64,000 nucleotides of DNA from Bicyclus anynana (lineage: Eukaryota; Arthropoda; Insecta; Lepidoptera; Nymphalidae). Location: NCBI RefSeq assembly GCF_947172395.1, contig NC_069093.1, positions 9,707,561-9,771,560 of the forward strand. The letters are read 5' to 3'. The stretch's first letter is position 1; each line of letters begins with the position of its first letter. Positions 21,691 to 34,495 of this stretch are shown here, piece by piece. The notes beneath the pieces were generated by a model that did no database searches, had not been told where the DNA came from, and saw only the letters and a list, made by a program, of their open reading frames with translations. The translations under genes and the position numbers were made by a program.

Positions 21691-23919
21691 CACTTATTAA
21701 ATTACACAGTTTTTACACTATAAAAACTGTGCTTTCTACAATTCAATAAGTGTACCTATTCATAAGTGTAGTCGAGAAAAAAAAGCTGCCAAAATTCGTT
21801 AGAATGGAAAGAAAAATACAAGCAATACGGCGCGGAATAAAATTAAAAAGGCGTATTTTTTTCGTTTTCTGCAAGCTAAAATTGCAGTTTAAATACAACC
21901 TAAAAACGAAACCCTGAAATAAAGCTTTAGCTTTTTCATTATAACTCAAAAACTATCACTATTTTGAGGGTGAGGACCATTTTGAGGATTCAAACCAGTC
22001 TACTTATTTTATTGAAATCATACAGTCGATCCGCATGCATTGGCGGCAAATATTGACAAACATTTCAAAGGGATTGTAACATCGTCCTGTAACTTTACCC
22101 CGCCGCCGGAAATCCTTGTAAGCAACACTTGAATGCCAATGCTACAAATGCCGATATCACATAACAAGGTCGCCGTCTAAGCTAAAGTAAACAGCTTAAT
22201 AACTTATACATGTAAACCAATTGGCAATTGTTACTTTAGACAACCGTCCGTCACTATTCATGTTTGTAATGTGATTTACAAGGTGTGTGACTTAATTATG
22301 TTGTCTTACAACAGAGAATAGTTTTTTTATGATCAAGATTTATTTAGTGTTATGGAAAACCCTTTGTTAATAAACCTATCGCAATAAATTCCGCCTTACT
22401 GTCGCGTATATACTTATAAGTTGTAAATGGTTCAATATTTTACTGTGGTTAAATTAAAACATTACTAACTCACTGCATAACAAGAGATAATCAAATATCA
22501 AGAAAATTTCTTCCCAATTTGTTTTAAGACATGTAGTTAATGTAGGCAACCTACACAAATACAAATACTACATTAAGTAGAGTCAAAGTAAATATTTGGT
22601 ATTGAAAAATAAGGCTATCACTAGCACCACTGATGTTCATAATAAATATTGTGTAGTGTACTTTATTCCGGGATTATGCTGGTAATAATTATTATTAATA
22701 GTTAACATAAAAGTTTATAGTCAAATATATGAGTTGTATGAGGCTTTTAAAAGCCCACAACAATCGTACTCGTGTATCCTTTATTATTATAAAAGTCCTG
22801 TATTCGATCTGCTTATGTTTATATTTGTATGATTCAGCGTCCATACAGGATTCTTTGTATCAAGCGGTCTAAATTTCCTTTTCTTTAGGACGGCTTACCT
22901 TCGTCAATATTCCATCCTTCGCCACTGATACATATTATTGGTATATGTATGTATTATCTACGCGCTATTGCGTCCACAGAGTAGTGACTTAGGCGGAAGC
23001 CTAGTGCGATTGGCGATTTAAAAAATCACCAAATCTTTCTCTGTGTTTATTTATTTTGTGCACACCATCTCTCATGTTCAACACCTCCCATCTCAGGATC
23101 GGGGCTGTCTAGTAATAACAACAAATAGTCGTCCATAGTTTGCAACACCTGATAATACATCGAACCGTTACAGGTCGCGCCATGCTTGTCCTGCCCGCCT
23201 TAGGCCCAAGACACCGCGCATTTAGTGTGGTCGCACACTTGGGTTATTCGTAGACATCTGCTAAGAACGAATTTTGCGACAGGGCCGGCTTAAAAACGAA
23301 GTCTCGGGCGTCTGGTAACATTTTTTTATGTTCAGTTTATTCAGTTATCTCAGTATCCTTAACAAAAGCTATGATTACTTGGGATTAGATACTCGAAGCT
23401 ACTCGTATGTATATTGGTTTATTTTGCTGTCTCAAAAACTATTGATAGAGTTTTACTGTAGTTAAAGTGACTTTTAAGGCAGTTATATTTATTATTAATG
23501 CCAATTTACAATAAACGCATTAATTTTGGCCCAAAATATACAAATAAAAAAAATAAAAAATACAAAATAACAAATATAAAAGGTGACATTGACAGGTGTC
23601 AGAAACGCAATTTCTAAGCGGCTGGACTTTACTGAAATAAACACACATACCTATTATGTATATTACCAGGTACACTAATCGATTGGTTACCGTGTGTACG
23701 CGTTTCAAATCGTGAGCATTTGCAAAATGGAACTGTTTCTCAATGCTAATCATGTCACGACGCGGTTTGCCAGCCTGCGGTGTACCGTCCAGTCCCTAAC
23801 AGCATGATGTCATAATGGTTTATTGAACGTTAATTTATGTAAACTTTGCAGGAATTTACGACATTCTAACATTCTTAACAGCTTCAGCTGGCATATTCAC
23901 TAATTTTGTTAATTTTGTT
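21691..23919. other. Intron 1, mostly unassigned
   Basis: 22850..22945 repeats 4795..4930 (CAAGCGGTCTAAATTTCC). 23253..23315 is a Helitron-like scrap (GCGACAGGGCCGGCTT). No exon was recognised. Confidence 0.5.
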
Positions 23920-24345
23920 GTGTTTTAAGTTAGTTATTTCTGCATATCGTCTCCAAAGAGTAAAAAAATCTTTTGTAGGTTTGGGTGTAAGCTTTAAGCA
24001 ATGTGTTAAAAACATTTACTTAGTCGAGGTTACTACAACATTGATGAGTTCCTTAATGATAAAGATGCTTGGAGGCCGTTGGATCAGCTTCCACCTTCAC
24101 ACAGGAAGTAAAATTATAAGAAATTGTAATTGTTATTAATTGTAAATTATAATACTGAATGACATTTTCATTTCAAAAGAGCAACTGTTGAGTTTCTTGC
24201 CGGTATCTTCTCAGAACCTGCCTTCCGAACCGGTGGTAGAATCTTTACAAATAGTCCACTGCCGTGTCAAAAGTGCTTGTAAACTGAGCCTACTTGAAAT
24301 AAATAATTTTTGATTTTGATTTTTGATTTTGATTTTGTCTTTATT
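23920..24345 (+). pseudogene. Jockey/CR1-like LINE ORF2 C-terminus and 3' UTR, decayed
   Basis: A frame ending at the TAA near 24110 reads SRGYYNIDEFLNDKDAW followed by RPLDQLPPSHRK, typical of the end of a LINE reverse transcriptase. Upstream, FKQCVKN continues in another frame, so at least one frameshift is present. The 3' UTR has GAGTTTCTTGCCGGTATC and TTCCGAACCGGTGGTAGAA. It ends in AATAAATAATTTTTGATTTT repeats. Confidence 0.8.
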
Positions 24346-25543
24346 AACAACCTATTAAAATAAACATCAAATCTTTCGTATTCACAAATCACAATGTCAA
24401 CTGGAAAAATGACATCTACCTACTCGCACTCTATGATCTTCAAGAAAGGTTGTCAGTAGGTATTTTGATTGGTTAGCATTAAATAAATAGTGAATACGAA
24501 ATTACGTGATTCAAGAATTACGAAACTAAGAATAGTCTGGTTAGTAAATTTCCAATAATTATGTCAACTAATACGTCAAAGTTATTGAATTGAGTTGCTG
24601 ATCTAGTGGTTACCAAAATTAGCTTTGGATCACGAATTCCTAGATTAGAGTCCTAAATTAAAGATATTACTATATATTTTTATTTTTCTTTACAAAAATT
24701 CTAATTTTTTAATAAAAATTCTAAGCTCGAAAGGGTAACCACTCCTGTGAATCAAAGCACATTTAGCCGTTGGTTCTGGTAATCATCATCTGATAGTGGT
24801 GAATGAAGAATGACAATTTTTATCACCCTAATCCCGCCAACCCGCATTGACGAACGATAGTGGGTCTATGATTAGTTTTCTAATTGATTTTAAATATGGA
24901 AGAAAGACTCATTTATGTTAAGATTGTATCTCTAACTACGTCTGTTTATAGCACCCTAGACCATTACCCAGGTATTATGTAACCCGAAGATGGTTTCATT
25001 ACGTAATAAAACATGATTACAGTACAGATGGTTATAGATAAAGCGATTCCGTGTTTACGTAAAATTCTCATATTCTTAAGACACCTAACCAGGTAAAATA
25101 ATACGTTTCGTTTGACCCTAATAAATAAAAATAATTTAATAAAGCTAAAGCTACATAAGCGGTCATTAAAGATTATTTTTAAAACACTAAAATGAAAATT
25201 AAAGCCATACGTTAAAAGTATTTTGCATAAATTATAACATTTGGACTTTAAAAACAACAATGCAAGAATTTGGTAATTTTTACTAAATTGTTATCATTCT
25301 ACTAAAGCTATTTATGATTTTCGAAATGTATTAATTACAAAAAGGCTTAACTATAAGGTCTTTTGAAAAGTCAAGTATGTTTGTTGACTCTATTACCAGT
25401 TAAAAACGCTGATTTTTCTAAAAATAGAAATAATTATTTTTAAATACATATTCACTGACTATATACCGTTTATGTTAATTTTGCCTTCAATCCTTAAATA
25501 GATATATAAGATTATGATGGTTTATGTTTTAATGAATTAAAAA
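24346..25543. other. Intron 1, unassigned
   Basis: AT-rich; 24598..24660 and 24815..24860 carry weak scraps of old SINE-like repeats (CCGCCAACCCGCATTGACG). Confidence 0.5.
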
Positions 25544-25696
25544 GCGCAGTATTGATCGACCCCTCACCAGGTGGATTCATGACATCAAGCGAGTCGACTG
25601 GATTCACTGGATGCAAGCGGCTCAGGAAGTTTGGAAGTCCCTACACAATATACATATGTTCTATATGAACGTCCATCGGCTGATATGATGATGATG
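25544..25696 (+). mobile_element. RTE 3' end fragment
   Basis: GCGCAGTATTGATCGACCCC, GGATTCATGACATCAAGCGA and GAACGTCCATCGGCTGATAT, then ATGATGATGA. Confidence 0.83.
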
Positions 25697-26618
25697 AGAT
25701 CATAAGCTATGCTCTCATTGATGCGTTCACCATTGCGTTTAAGATGATTCCTACAAGTACGAGTACCTACGTTCAATATTTGCGTAGATAATATGTCAAT
25801 TTGACATGCCATTTTGTGATTGGCGAGAAATAGGACGCAAACTTCAGCGCAAACGCATCAGTGTGTCAATAGCTTTATAGTTTTTTATTAGATTTTTATA
25901 TAATGTTAAAGAAATTAGTTAAAAGCAGTTGGTAAAGCGTGTTCTTTGAATAAAGCATCTCTTTATTCTGCTCGAGAGGCGAGACTGTTACAAAATCTAA
26001 CGCTCGCGTAACTTTGTTTTTTCACGAGCAAGTTTCCCAAGTATCTAACAAAAATAGTATTTTACTGAACCACAAAATCAATATTACGACAGTGTTATAA
26101 TAATAAGTAATTGTTAAAATCAACTTTATAGAACTGGGAAGGTATACTTGAGTACAAAAGTAAATTGTGATTCCGTTAAACCTTATTCCCTATTTTTATT
26201 TCTTCCGGTTAACTGGAAGAAACAGAAATAGGGAATGAGGTTGTGTAGGGAAGGAGGTGTGTAAAAAATGTTAAAGTGGTTTGTGTACAATGCAAAAACT
26301 CAAAAAACGTATTGGCACAATGTACCTACCTACAACCCACGTAAATGGTAGTATTTATGTATTTTTTGCGTCAGTTTTTTATATTTTTTCTTTACATTGT
26401 AGCCTACGTAGTCTGCCACGGCACCCACGATGTTGTTTATGTACCTACTTACCAGAGTAGAGTTTATTGTTGTTATTTTATAAACAACTAGTGAACTAGA
26501 TTATACGAATAGTTGTTTATAAGGATATTTGTACTTAAAGGAATTACAATTGCAAGTGCTAGAACACAAGAGGAGAGGAATGCCAAGAAATATATAGTTG
26601 TAAGTTGTAGTGTGTGAT
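25697..26618. other. Intron 1, unassigned
   Basis: A short inverted repeat lies near 26188..26246 (CCTTATTCCCTATTTTTATTTC against AAATAGGGAATGAGG). No gene was seen. Confidence 0.5.
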
Positions 26619-26920
26619 GAGCTGTGATAGACCAATTTATATGACCTCCGCCTCCGATTCCGGAGGGTGTGGGTTCGAATCCTGCCGGGTATGCACCTCC
26701 AACTTTTCAGTTGTGTGCATTTTAAATATCACGTGTCTCAAACGGTAAAGGAAAAACATCGTGAGGAAACCTGCATACCAGAGAATTTTCTTAATTCTCT
26801 GCGTATGTGAAGTCTGCCAATGCGCATTGGGTCAGCGTGGTGGACTATTGGCCTAAACGTTCTTATTCTGAGAGGAGACTCGAGCTCAACAGTGAGCCGA
26901 ATATGGGTTGATAACGATGA
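26619..26920 (+). repeat. SINE family B, full length
   Basis: GAGCTGTGATAGACCAATTT begins the tRNA-like head, with B box GGGTTCGAATCC. The body includes CACGTGTCTCAAACGG and GGTCAGCGTGGTGGACTATT, and the end is GGGTTGATAACGATGA. It is the best full copy in the window. Confidence 0.87.
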
Positions 26921-27649
26921 GTGTGTAAAAGAAGACATGTGTGTATGTTACATGTTCCTTGATTTCAGGTGATATTAACATTCATTATTTATGTTATTGT
27001 AGAGTGGAGGTATCAGTTGGTATAAATAAGAGGGTATTTGATGACTTGAGCTCAGTTGTTTGTTAGGCAGCGTAGACACCGTCACGCAACACGGATGAAA
27101 CCGCAAGATACATCTAGCCCCATACTATTAATCAGATGTGTATTGAGAAACCAAATCGTTATAAAAGATATTACCAACATTCAATATTAAAATCATCTAA
27201 AGCGAACGAGCATATATAATTTTAGCTGTATAATAACAGTTATCGTTCTTATAATCTCCTCTGTTAATAAACCAAACGGAGAAACTTTATTAGCAATAGA
27301 TTTATATTTATCTACTTTTACGATCGCTTATCTTTAATCGAGGAACAGTCGGAAGCTATCCATTAACCGACTTCGTTAACAAGTGACTACACAGATGTAT
27401 TTACGATGCAAAATGGCAATCGAAATGCAAAATAAGACGCCCGGATAGCTGTTTCTTGATCGTGTTGGGCTCCACGCTAACATTAGTCGCTGGATTGGAA
27501 ACCAAGATTAACCTAGATGTTTGATATACATGTAGGTGTTGCGTCGTGCGCAATGCTGCGGTTAGTCCTCCGCTCTACATTTGTGTAGAGTCAGCATTTC
27601 AGTATAATGTAAGTTATATGTTATGCAAGATATATTTTAGAGCCCAAGT
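26921..27649. other. Intron 1 flank of the minisatellite
   Basis: Moderately complex unique sequence; nothing named. Confidence 0.45.
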
Positions 27650-28420
27650 CTTAAGCTTAAATTGAAAAGTCTCAAGGTTTTAAAAGTCTCAAGCCTGAAT
27701 TGAAAAATCTTAAGCTTGAATTGACAAGTCTTAAGCTTGAATTAAGTCTTAAGCTTGAATTAAAAAGTCTTAAGCTTGAATTGAAAAGTCTTAAGCTTGA
27801 ATTGAAAAGTCTTACGCTTGAATTGACAAGTCTTAAGCTTGAATTGAAAAGTCTTAAGCTTGAATTGAAAAGTCTTACGCTTGAATTGACAAGTCTTAAG
27901 CTTGAATTGACAAGACTTAAGCTTGAATCGAAAAGTCTTAAGGTTGAATTGACAAGTCTTACGCTTGAATTGACAAGTCTTAAGCTTGAATTGAAAAGTC
28001 TTACGCTTGAATTGACAAGTCTTAAGCTTGAATTGAATTGACAAGACTTAAGCTTGAATCGAAAGTCTTAAACTTGAATTGACCAGTCTTAAGCTTGAAT
28101 TGAATTGACAATTCTTGAGCTTGAATTGAAAAGTCTTAAGGTTGAATTGACAAGTCTTAAGCTTGAATTGAAAAGTCTTACATTTGAATTGTCAAGTCTT
28201 AAGCTTGAATTGACCAGTCTTAAGCTTGAATTGAATTGACAAGTCTTAAGCATGAATTGATAAGTCTTACGCTTGAATTGAGAAGTCTTAAGCTTAAATT
28301 GAAAAGTCTTAAACTTGAATTGACCAGTCTTCAACTCGAATTGAATTGACAAGTCTTAAGCTTGAATTGTGTCTTAAGCTTGAAATGACAAGTCTTAAGC
28401 TTGAATTGGATTCAAAACTT
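27650..28420. repeat. Minisatellite, 21-bp unit, about 35 copies
   Basis: The unit is AAGTCTTAAGCTTGAATTGA plus one base, and most units carry a HindIII site (AAGCTT). Variants alternate at two places: TTAAG or TTACG, and GAAAAG, GACAAG or GACCAG. A 63-bp trimer of variants repeats twice in tandem at 27779..27904, and 26-bp units with an extra TTGAA occur at 28031, 28105, 28231 and 28342. Because 21 is a multiple of three, long frames arise on both strands (for example LKLELKS heptads, 27700..28041). I see no sign that they are genes. Confidence 0.95.
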
Positions 28421-29350
28421 AAAGATTATGAGCTCGATTCTCTTTCGTTAGACTATTCTCGAATCTAACACAGGGTTTCCGACTAATTTGACGAGAACGG
28501 GAACATTTGTAATAATTAAAAAGATAATGGCAAATATTTTAAAAAAAGAAAACTAAACAAGTGTGAGATTGATCACAGGTGCACTTTTGTTCTGTTACTT
28601 TCTTAATATGCTTACGACGCAAGACATTACTTTTAAATTTACCTACTTGGAAAAGGTAAAGCCTTTATATAGCCTTGCCTTGTGGGTCGTTAAAAAAGAC
28701 TGATAATAATTAATGAATGAAATTAAGTAGAAGTAGAAGATGTTATTATGTGTACAAACTTTTCAACTAGTGCTTTAGTTTTGATATGGTTTTTCATTAT
28801 TTTAACGCACATTTTCCAAGGAATCCATTACATTGCACAAGTTTTTAGGCATCGAGACAAGGAAGCATTTTACATTTTCAAAATTAAAAAATAGTGAATA
28901 TCCAACTAGAGCATAAAAATAATTTAAATGTAATAGTTCGCAAAGCATGGTGGAAATAACAATTTTCACGTGCATCCCATACAAATTGGACAGTATTAAA
29001 TGACGTCGAGATATTTTCTCGCAAATGGATAATAAGTTGGGAAAACATCGAGGACTCACCGTCTGCGGTTTATAATGAAACAGACCGAACGAATTTTATT
29101 GTGGTCCACTGTAATTTGCGGCTGTCTCCGGAATGTGGGGATTTCGATGTAATTTTATTAGAAGCCAAGCGAATGGTAACGGGTTTAATGTGTTTAACCA
29201 GTCGACAAGTAGATTCTATTACAAAAATTCTTTCTTTTCTTGTCTACTTCTTATTAGCAAAACCGCTAACTTCATAACAGTGGCGTAACGTGCCTTGGAG
29301 TCCTGTATCAAAATTTGTTGGGCCCAATTTAATGAAGGGTAAAGATTTCT
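28421..29350. other. Intron 1, unassigned, with one good splice-donor-like site
   Basis: On the minus strand CGCAGACG|gtgagt at 29059/29060 follows a GC-richer stretch (29060..29150). No open frame or family match supports a coding exon. Confidence 0.4.
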
Positions 29351-29627
29351 AGCCGTGATAGCCCAGTGGATACGACCTCTGCCTCCGATATCCGGTCCGG
29401 GGCATGCACCTCCAACTTTTCACTTGTATGCATTTTAAGATCTCTAACGGTGAAGGAAAAACATCGTGAGGAAACCTGCATAACAAAGAATTTTCGTAAT
29501 TCTCTGCGTATGTGAAGTCTGCCAATTGGGCCAGCGTGGTGGACCTATTGGCAGACTTCAGTATTGGCCTATCCCCTCTTATTCTGAGAGGAGACTCGAG
29601 CTCAGCAGTGAACGGTTATGGGTTGAT
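29351..29627 (+). repeat. SINE family B, with internal deletions
   Basis: AGCCGTGATAGCCCAGTGGA head, GGGCATGCACCTCCAACTTT, CGTGAGGAAACCTGCATAAC and GACTCGAGCTCAGCAGTGA. Part of the B box and a few body bases are missing or duplicated. Confidence 0.85.
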
Positions 29628-30475
29628 CGAATCAAATCAAAACGATTTCTCACAAAAGAAACAAAAATGTTTGCTTAAAATAAACATAACTATGACAAAA
29701 GCTATGTACATCTTTTGGACGCACTCTTAAACAAGAATTTAAGCGAGATTGTGGATTAAATTTTCCTAAATTTTGCTTTTACACTTAAGGGCCTCAGTGG
29801 TCCAGGGGCCCCTAATAGATACGGCTGTTTCATACGCACTGAATACTGTTTTATGGAATCTTATTTATAATTTCAATTGCAATAAATAAACAAACAATAC
29901 CTATTATTTTTCTTAGTAAAGTAGGTACCAATATTGAATTTTCGAAGGTTTTTTTTTTAATTGAAAGTTTTACTTTTCTTGAAACGAATTCGTTGAAGCA
30001 GACTTTCTTTCCGACTATACCTTTGCCTTTATTACCTTACTAAATAAAATATACATACGTGCTACCAAAGTAACACCGGAAGTTAATTAGAAGTAATCAT
30101 AATATTATTAGTATTTGATGGTATAGTGAACAGAGTTAAATAAGACATAATTAAATTTGTAATAAGAAATAATCTGGCTCCGAGTTTCTCTCTGTTACGC
30201 TCTGTTTGTGATAGATGATAGTTTTGCATTCGAATCCAATTATATCATTACTATCACTATTTGTGTATATTAAATGTGTACCAAAATAATCAAAAATTTG
30301 GCTCCAAAGTAACTAATAGGTCTTTTAACTCAAAAGTAATAGAAACATTAATTGCATTTCCTGCAAAGTATTTACTAACATTCCTTTTGATATATTTTAC
30401 ATGATAATTATGTAATAACATGTGAATTTGGTATGTGAAGCACCACATGTTTATGAATAAGAACTCCAGATGAAT
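29628..30475. other. Intron 1, unassigned
   Basis: AT-rich; nothing recognised. Confidence 0.5.
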
Positions 30476-30612
30476 TTGAGCGACGCGCGCGACATTGGAA
30501 AAAGTTGTTTGTTTATTTCATTACTATCTACACTGGCAGTCATTGTAAAGCGAATTCGCTTTGTTGTCAGCTGTCTCTCTTATTTGGCAGACGCTCTTTC
30601 GCGCGTCTCAAT
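30476..30612. repeat. Small inverted-repeat element, GACGCGCG ends
   Basis: TTGAGCGACGCGCGCGAC at one end is matched by the complement of TCGCGCGTCTCAATAA at the other. The centre holds the perfect palindrome AAAGCGAATTCGCTTT within a longer imperfect stem. Probably a MITE of about 135 bp. Confidence 0.6.
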
Positions 30613-31513
30613 AAGGTAGTTTCTTTTATGGGTCAAAAAGCCTGTCAAAAAAAGGCCATACAACCCATCAAAGTCGAACTGTGACGTTAAAGTCAGCATA
30701 ATCCATAGAACCTCTTGGAAAGCTCCTAATTTTAGAACAATAAAAATCCATAGACTCTGCGCTTCTATATAATCACATTGAAACTTTAGTTAAGATAGTA
30801 GAACAAAAACTTTTTGTACCATGGTTTAGATTAATCAACTTAAGATACTTAAAGAGATAAAAGAATAAATGTACCCGCCTTTTTATGCTCAAAAGTGATC
30901 ACACAAAAAGAACAAGTCTACTGACGTGTATAGAAGGTCTTTTAATGGTCACGGTTTTTTTCTACACGCAATTGTTTTAATATGCTGCAAAGTTGCCAGC
31001 ATTACGCAGTCTAATCGCAGTCACGAATTGAGACAACAGCCGCGTTCCATACATTCTGCGATTTTTCTTCCGCAATATAAAGTACCTTAGACTTCTTCGT
31101 TCAATAGATACAATCGTAGTCAGTTTCGTTACATAAAAAGAACCCAGCGTATGAATTCCTTTGTTTTTTATGTACAACGTTATTTAAATGCAGAAGCCGT
31201 ATTAAGTACGATTTCTGAGAAGTGTCCAACTTGTTTGTTATATATTCAAAACAGCATTTGACTATATTGTATTTCTGTATTGCGATAATCTGCAAAACGT
31301 TACATAAGTTTAACATGGTTTTTGAAAATCCTGTTACTACAAAAATTTAAAATCGTAAGGAATTCCATATTATATTTTAACTTGCTCCTAGAAGTTTGGA
31401 CATCAAAAACTAATCAAAAATTTTGATGAAATTCTTATTCGTTCATTTCTTTCAGCTGATGAACAATCGAAAGTATAATAGTTTGAGATCCAAACAAACT
31501 TTACCTATGTACC
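30613..31513. other. Intron 1, unassigned
   Basis: No repeat match or exon recognised. Confidence 0.45.
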
Positions 31514-31556
31514 TATATATGGTGTCCCGTGATTAATCCATTAATTACGGGACACC
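31514..31556. repeat. Short palindrome GGTGTCCCGT...ACGGGACACC
   Basis: Arms GGTGTCCCGTGATTAAT and ATTAATTACGGGACACC differ at one base and are separated by CC. The right side continues CTGTATAT, a repeat edge common in insects. Confidence 0.75.
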
Positions 31557-32033
31557 CTGTATATGTATTTTTAATTTTAGAAAATAAATTCTTGAAATTT
31601 CAATATGCGCAAAATTTATTACTACTTTGTTTATTAGAATTATTCGTATTATTTGAATAATCATATAGATACATGTTCTGAGTATAATGTATTAAAATTA
31701 TTTGAAACAATTTATGAATTGACTGCATCGTAGTTACAGCTTTATCGTGAGTATACTTTTTACATGACTTTGGCTATACAAACAAAGTTGTTCCTATTGT
31801 TTTTTTTCACAAACAAACTTAAGCTCACAGCTTTCTTGCAGGCAAGTTTAATATAATCCGAAGTGGGCGATAACGCGGTACATTTCAAACGAAATGAATT
31901 CCGACGCCGGTCTACAGTCTTACCATAATGAAATTCTTTAAATATCACCCCTCTATGGGATTAAAATTCAACTAAATGCGTGCGGTTTGTATGAGAGGGG
32001 TACTATTCGTAATATAAATATTAATTTACCAAA
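31557..32033. other. Intron 1, unassigned
   Basis: Nothing recognised. Confidence 0.5.
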
Positions 32034-32222
32034 TACTAGCCGACGCCCCGCGGTTTCACCCGCATGGTTCCATTTTCCGTGAGAATACGGGGGGAAAAAA
32101 TATAACGTGACATTTACAAATAACGTGGCTTTCTAATGGTTAAAGAATTTTCAAAATCAGATCAGTAGATCCAGAGATTACTCCTACAATTCCACAAACT
32201 TTACTTCTGTATATAAGTATAG
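32034..32222. mobile_element. Helitron-like element
   Basis: It runs from ACTAGCCGACGCCCCGCGGT and TTTCACCCGCATGG to GTATATAAGTATAGATA. The GC-rich edge and CTAG are kept. Confidence 0.65.
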
Positions 32223-32897
32223 ATAAATAAATAACACCACAAAGTCAAAGTCAAAAATTATTATTAAAAATTATAAACAGTAGGTATGCTGAGTTTAGAA
32301 GCACTTTTGAGACATTAGATTGAAAATTGATGTTATGGTAATAAATAAAGTAGAAAAAGTAAAATTAAAGTGATGACGGTTCTAAACGGGCCTTGGTCCG
32401 AGAAGAGGTTTTAGACTCAGGTTTTATTTTGTTATCACCATTTTACAAATGTTGCTGGAATCTCAAGTGGTGTACTATTTTTATCACCTATAAGAAGGGT
32501 TTTTATTTATAATTTAATATTGAATTGAATTGGACTATACATTTACTTTACTACTAGCTTTAGTAGGCTACGTAGTCAAATTTGATCACATAGTAAAGAC
32601 TAATAAATAAGGAATGAAAAAAATCTGATTTGCCGTTGTCATATGAATACGGAAAATCTTTTCTATAATATAGAATCAGATAGGCACGGCTATACGTAAA
32701 TAAAATCATTGGACGGGAAATATATGGGACGGAGGGAAGGATTAATGGGGTATTGTTAGTATCGCTTCATGGGACGGACCATTGCTAGTTCGTTTGTAAA
32801 TACGGGAATTACGAGTATTTCCTTTCTCTTCGAGCTTATATCTTTTCCATTATCACTAAAACTGATAGACTGACTGATGGGTATTTATGTCATCATG

Positions 32898-32944
<47 letters not shown>

Positions 32945-33135
32945 AATCATTCAAAACACTGCTGCTGGACTTTCAGATACGACGGATGACAACGACTTCG
33001 TCGTGGAATTTAGAATCCCTTGGGAACCATGGATTTGTCCGGGATCAAACGTAGCCTATGCCTACGTGTTAGCCTATTTCCATTTCAAATTTCAGCCAAA
33101 TCGATTCAGTAGTTGTTTCGTTAAAGAGTTAAACA
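32223..33135. repeat. Mixed repeat debris with a long (ATC)n tract
   Basis: 32383..32460 is an inverted LINE 3' UTR scrap (GGGCCTTGGTCCGAGAAGAG). 32889..32945 has about 18 ATC units followed by ACACTGCTGCTGGAC, which fits a reversed RTE tail. 32975..33135 is a Helitron-like body fragment (ACGACTTCGTCGTGGAATTT). The 113-codon poly-Ile frame over it is not a gene. Confidence 0.75.
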
Positions 33136-33545
33136 AACATCCATACTACCTTTCGCGTTTTCATTTTTTATTTTGGGCGTTGGATATAAACCTTTATTTA
33201 ACTTCATACTATATTTGAACGCTTTTTAACGTCCGTTAAAAAAAGTCTTGTGCGAATGAGGGCTAAGTTTTAAAATATATATATATATATACATAAAAAC
33301 GCATTTTTTATAGCTTATCAATTTGTATCATATCATACGCGGATCTACTGAAATGGATGAAAGAAACAGTGACAGCAAAAGCCGGTAAAATAATACGTAA
33401 AATTTCGAAAAATAATAAAACGTTTTTCATTTAAAATTTACTGACCAAGCTGAGTTCGCAGCGCGGTTTAAAATCGTGACATGATTTCACAGCTTAATAT
33501 AGACTAAGAGACAGCGTCAACCTGATGTTCGTATATTTATAAACG
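33136..33545. other. Intron 1 with a short (AT)n run
   Basis: A TA dinucleotide run lies near 33273..33292. Otherwise unassigned. Confidence 0.5.
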
Positions 33546-34028
33546 CTGAAAGTCGCTCGTAACATAGGTAAGTACGGAACGATACCGTATAGGTAAGTCA
33601 TATCCAATTATAGTCATATATAATTTAGGCCGTAGTTACTTTGGGAGGTAGAAGGATTCAAGATTCCAGACCCTCAACCGTCTAAGTATCGTTATCAACC
33701 CATATTTCGTCTAAGTACTATGAGAAATTATGTTCCCAGTCGTCAGGCTTCATGGCAGCCCTTCGCTGAAGTCCCTTAAAGTTTCATCTTGGTGTTTTTC
33801 TAAGGGTTGACATGAAGCCAAGTGTTTGGCGACTGGGGATATAATTTCTCATATTATGCCGAGAAAAAAATAAAAAAATACACTTTATACTTAAATAGTT
33901 GAGGATCTGTATCCTTGAAACCTGCTACCTTCCAAAGTAACTACGGTCTGAACTCTATAATTTTGCTTGCCTTACCTACGGTATCGTACCGTACTTACCT
34001 ATGGTAGGATAAGCTGATAAACTTTCAG
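33546..34028. mobile_element. Large foldback element, about 480 bp
   Basis: The two halves are imperfect reverse complements almost throughout. Matching blocks are CATAGGTAAGTACGG, CGGTATCGTACCG, AAAGTAACTACGG and, near the centre, TATGAGAAATTATG with CCAGTCG and GCTTCATG. The outer ends read CTGAAAGT. It has no coding sequence. A further partial arm copy follows at 34032..34068. Confidence 0.82.
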
Positions 34029-34495
34029 TAGCCTCCCAAAGTAACCACAGTCCGAATTCCATAATTGGCTACTGGACTGGTCTGTTGGTCATATTTAAAT
34101 GATATGCCAGATATTCTTTAAAAAAAAATCTTTCAGTTTTTATAATATGACGAATGTTTGGCTGTCGCTGGCTCTCTGTCTATAAAGAAATTGTGCGTCT
34201 CTAAATTCAATGTGCTATCAGCATTAGTGGATATTATCGTAGTAAATTACTAATTGTTCCAACTGTTGCGCGCTTACTTTCTTTCACTACTGTGCTAATA
34301 CTTTCTTAAATCACACTTTGATATAATTTAACAGTGAGAGTTTGAGATTATTTCTCATATTAAGCCGACGGCATGAGATCTTATCATATTTTATTGAAAT
34401 CGAACACTGAACTAATTGTATTAAAGGCCTATGTTATCATTATTTTAACGATATCAATGGCCAGTTTAGGATTTTATAATTGCTAAATTAATTCA
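34029..34495. other. Intron 1, unassigned
   Basis: Contains the extra arm scrap of the foldback element and otherwise nothing recognised. Confidence 0.5.

Noticed and set aside
21394..21723. Poly-His and poly-Met frames
   Set aside because: They read the (ATG)n tail of an RTE element.
27700..28041. A 113-codon frame of LKLELKS heptads that could look like a coiled-coil protein
   Set aside because: It exists only because the minisatellite unit is 21 bp; the opposite strand is equally open and there is no start context or homology.
27650..28420. CRISPR-like array
   Set aside because: Units are contiguous with no spacers, and the genome is an animal's.
32877..33218. 113-codon frame beginning with a long isoleucine run
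   Set aside because: It reads an ATC microsatellite and a Helitron-like fragment.
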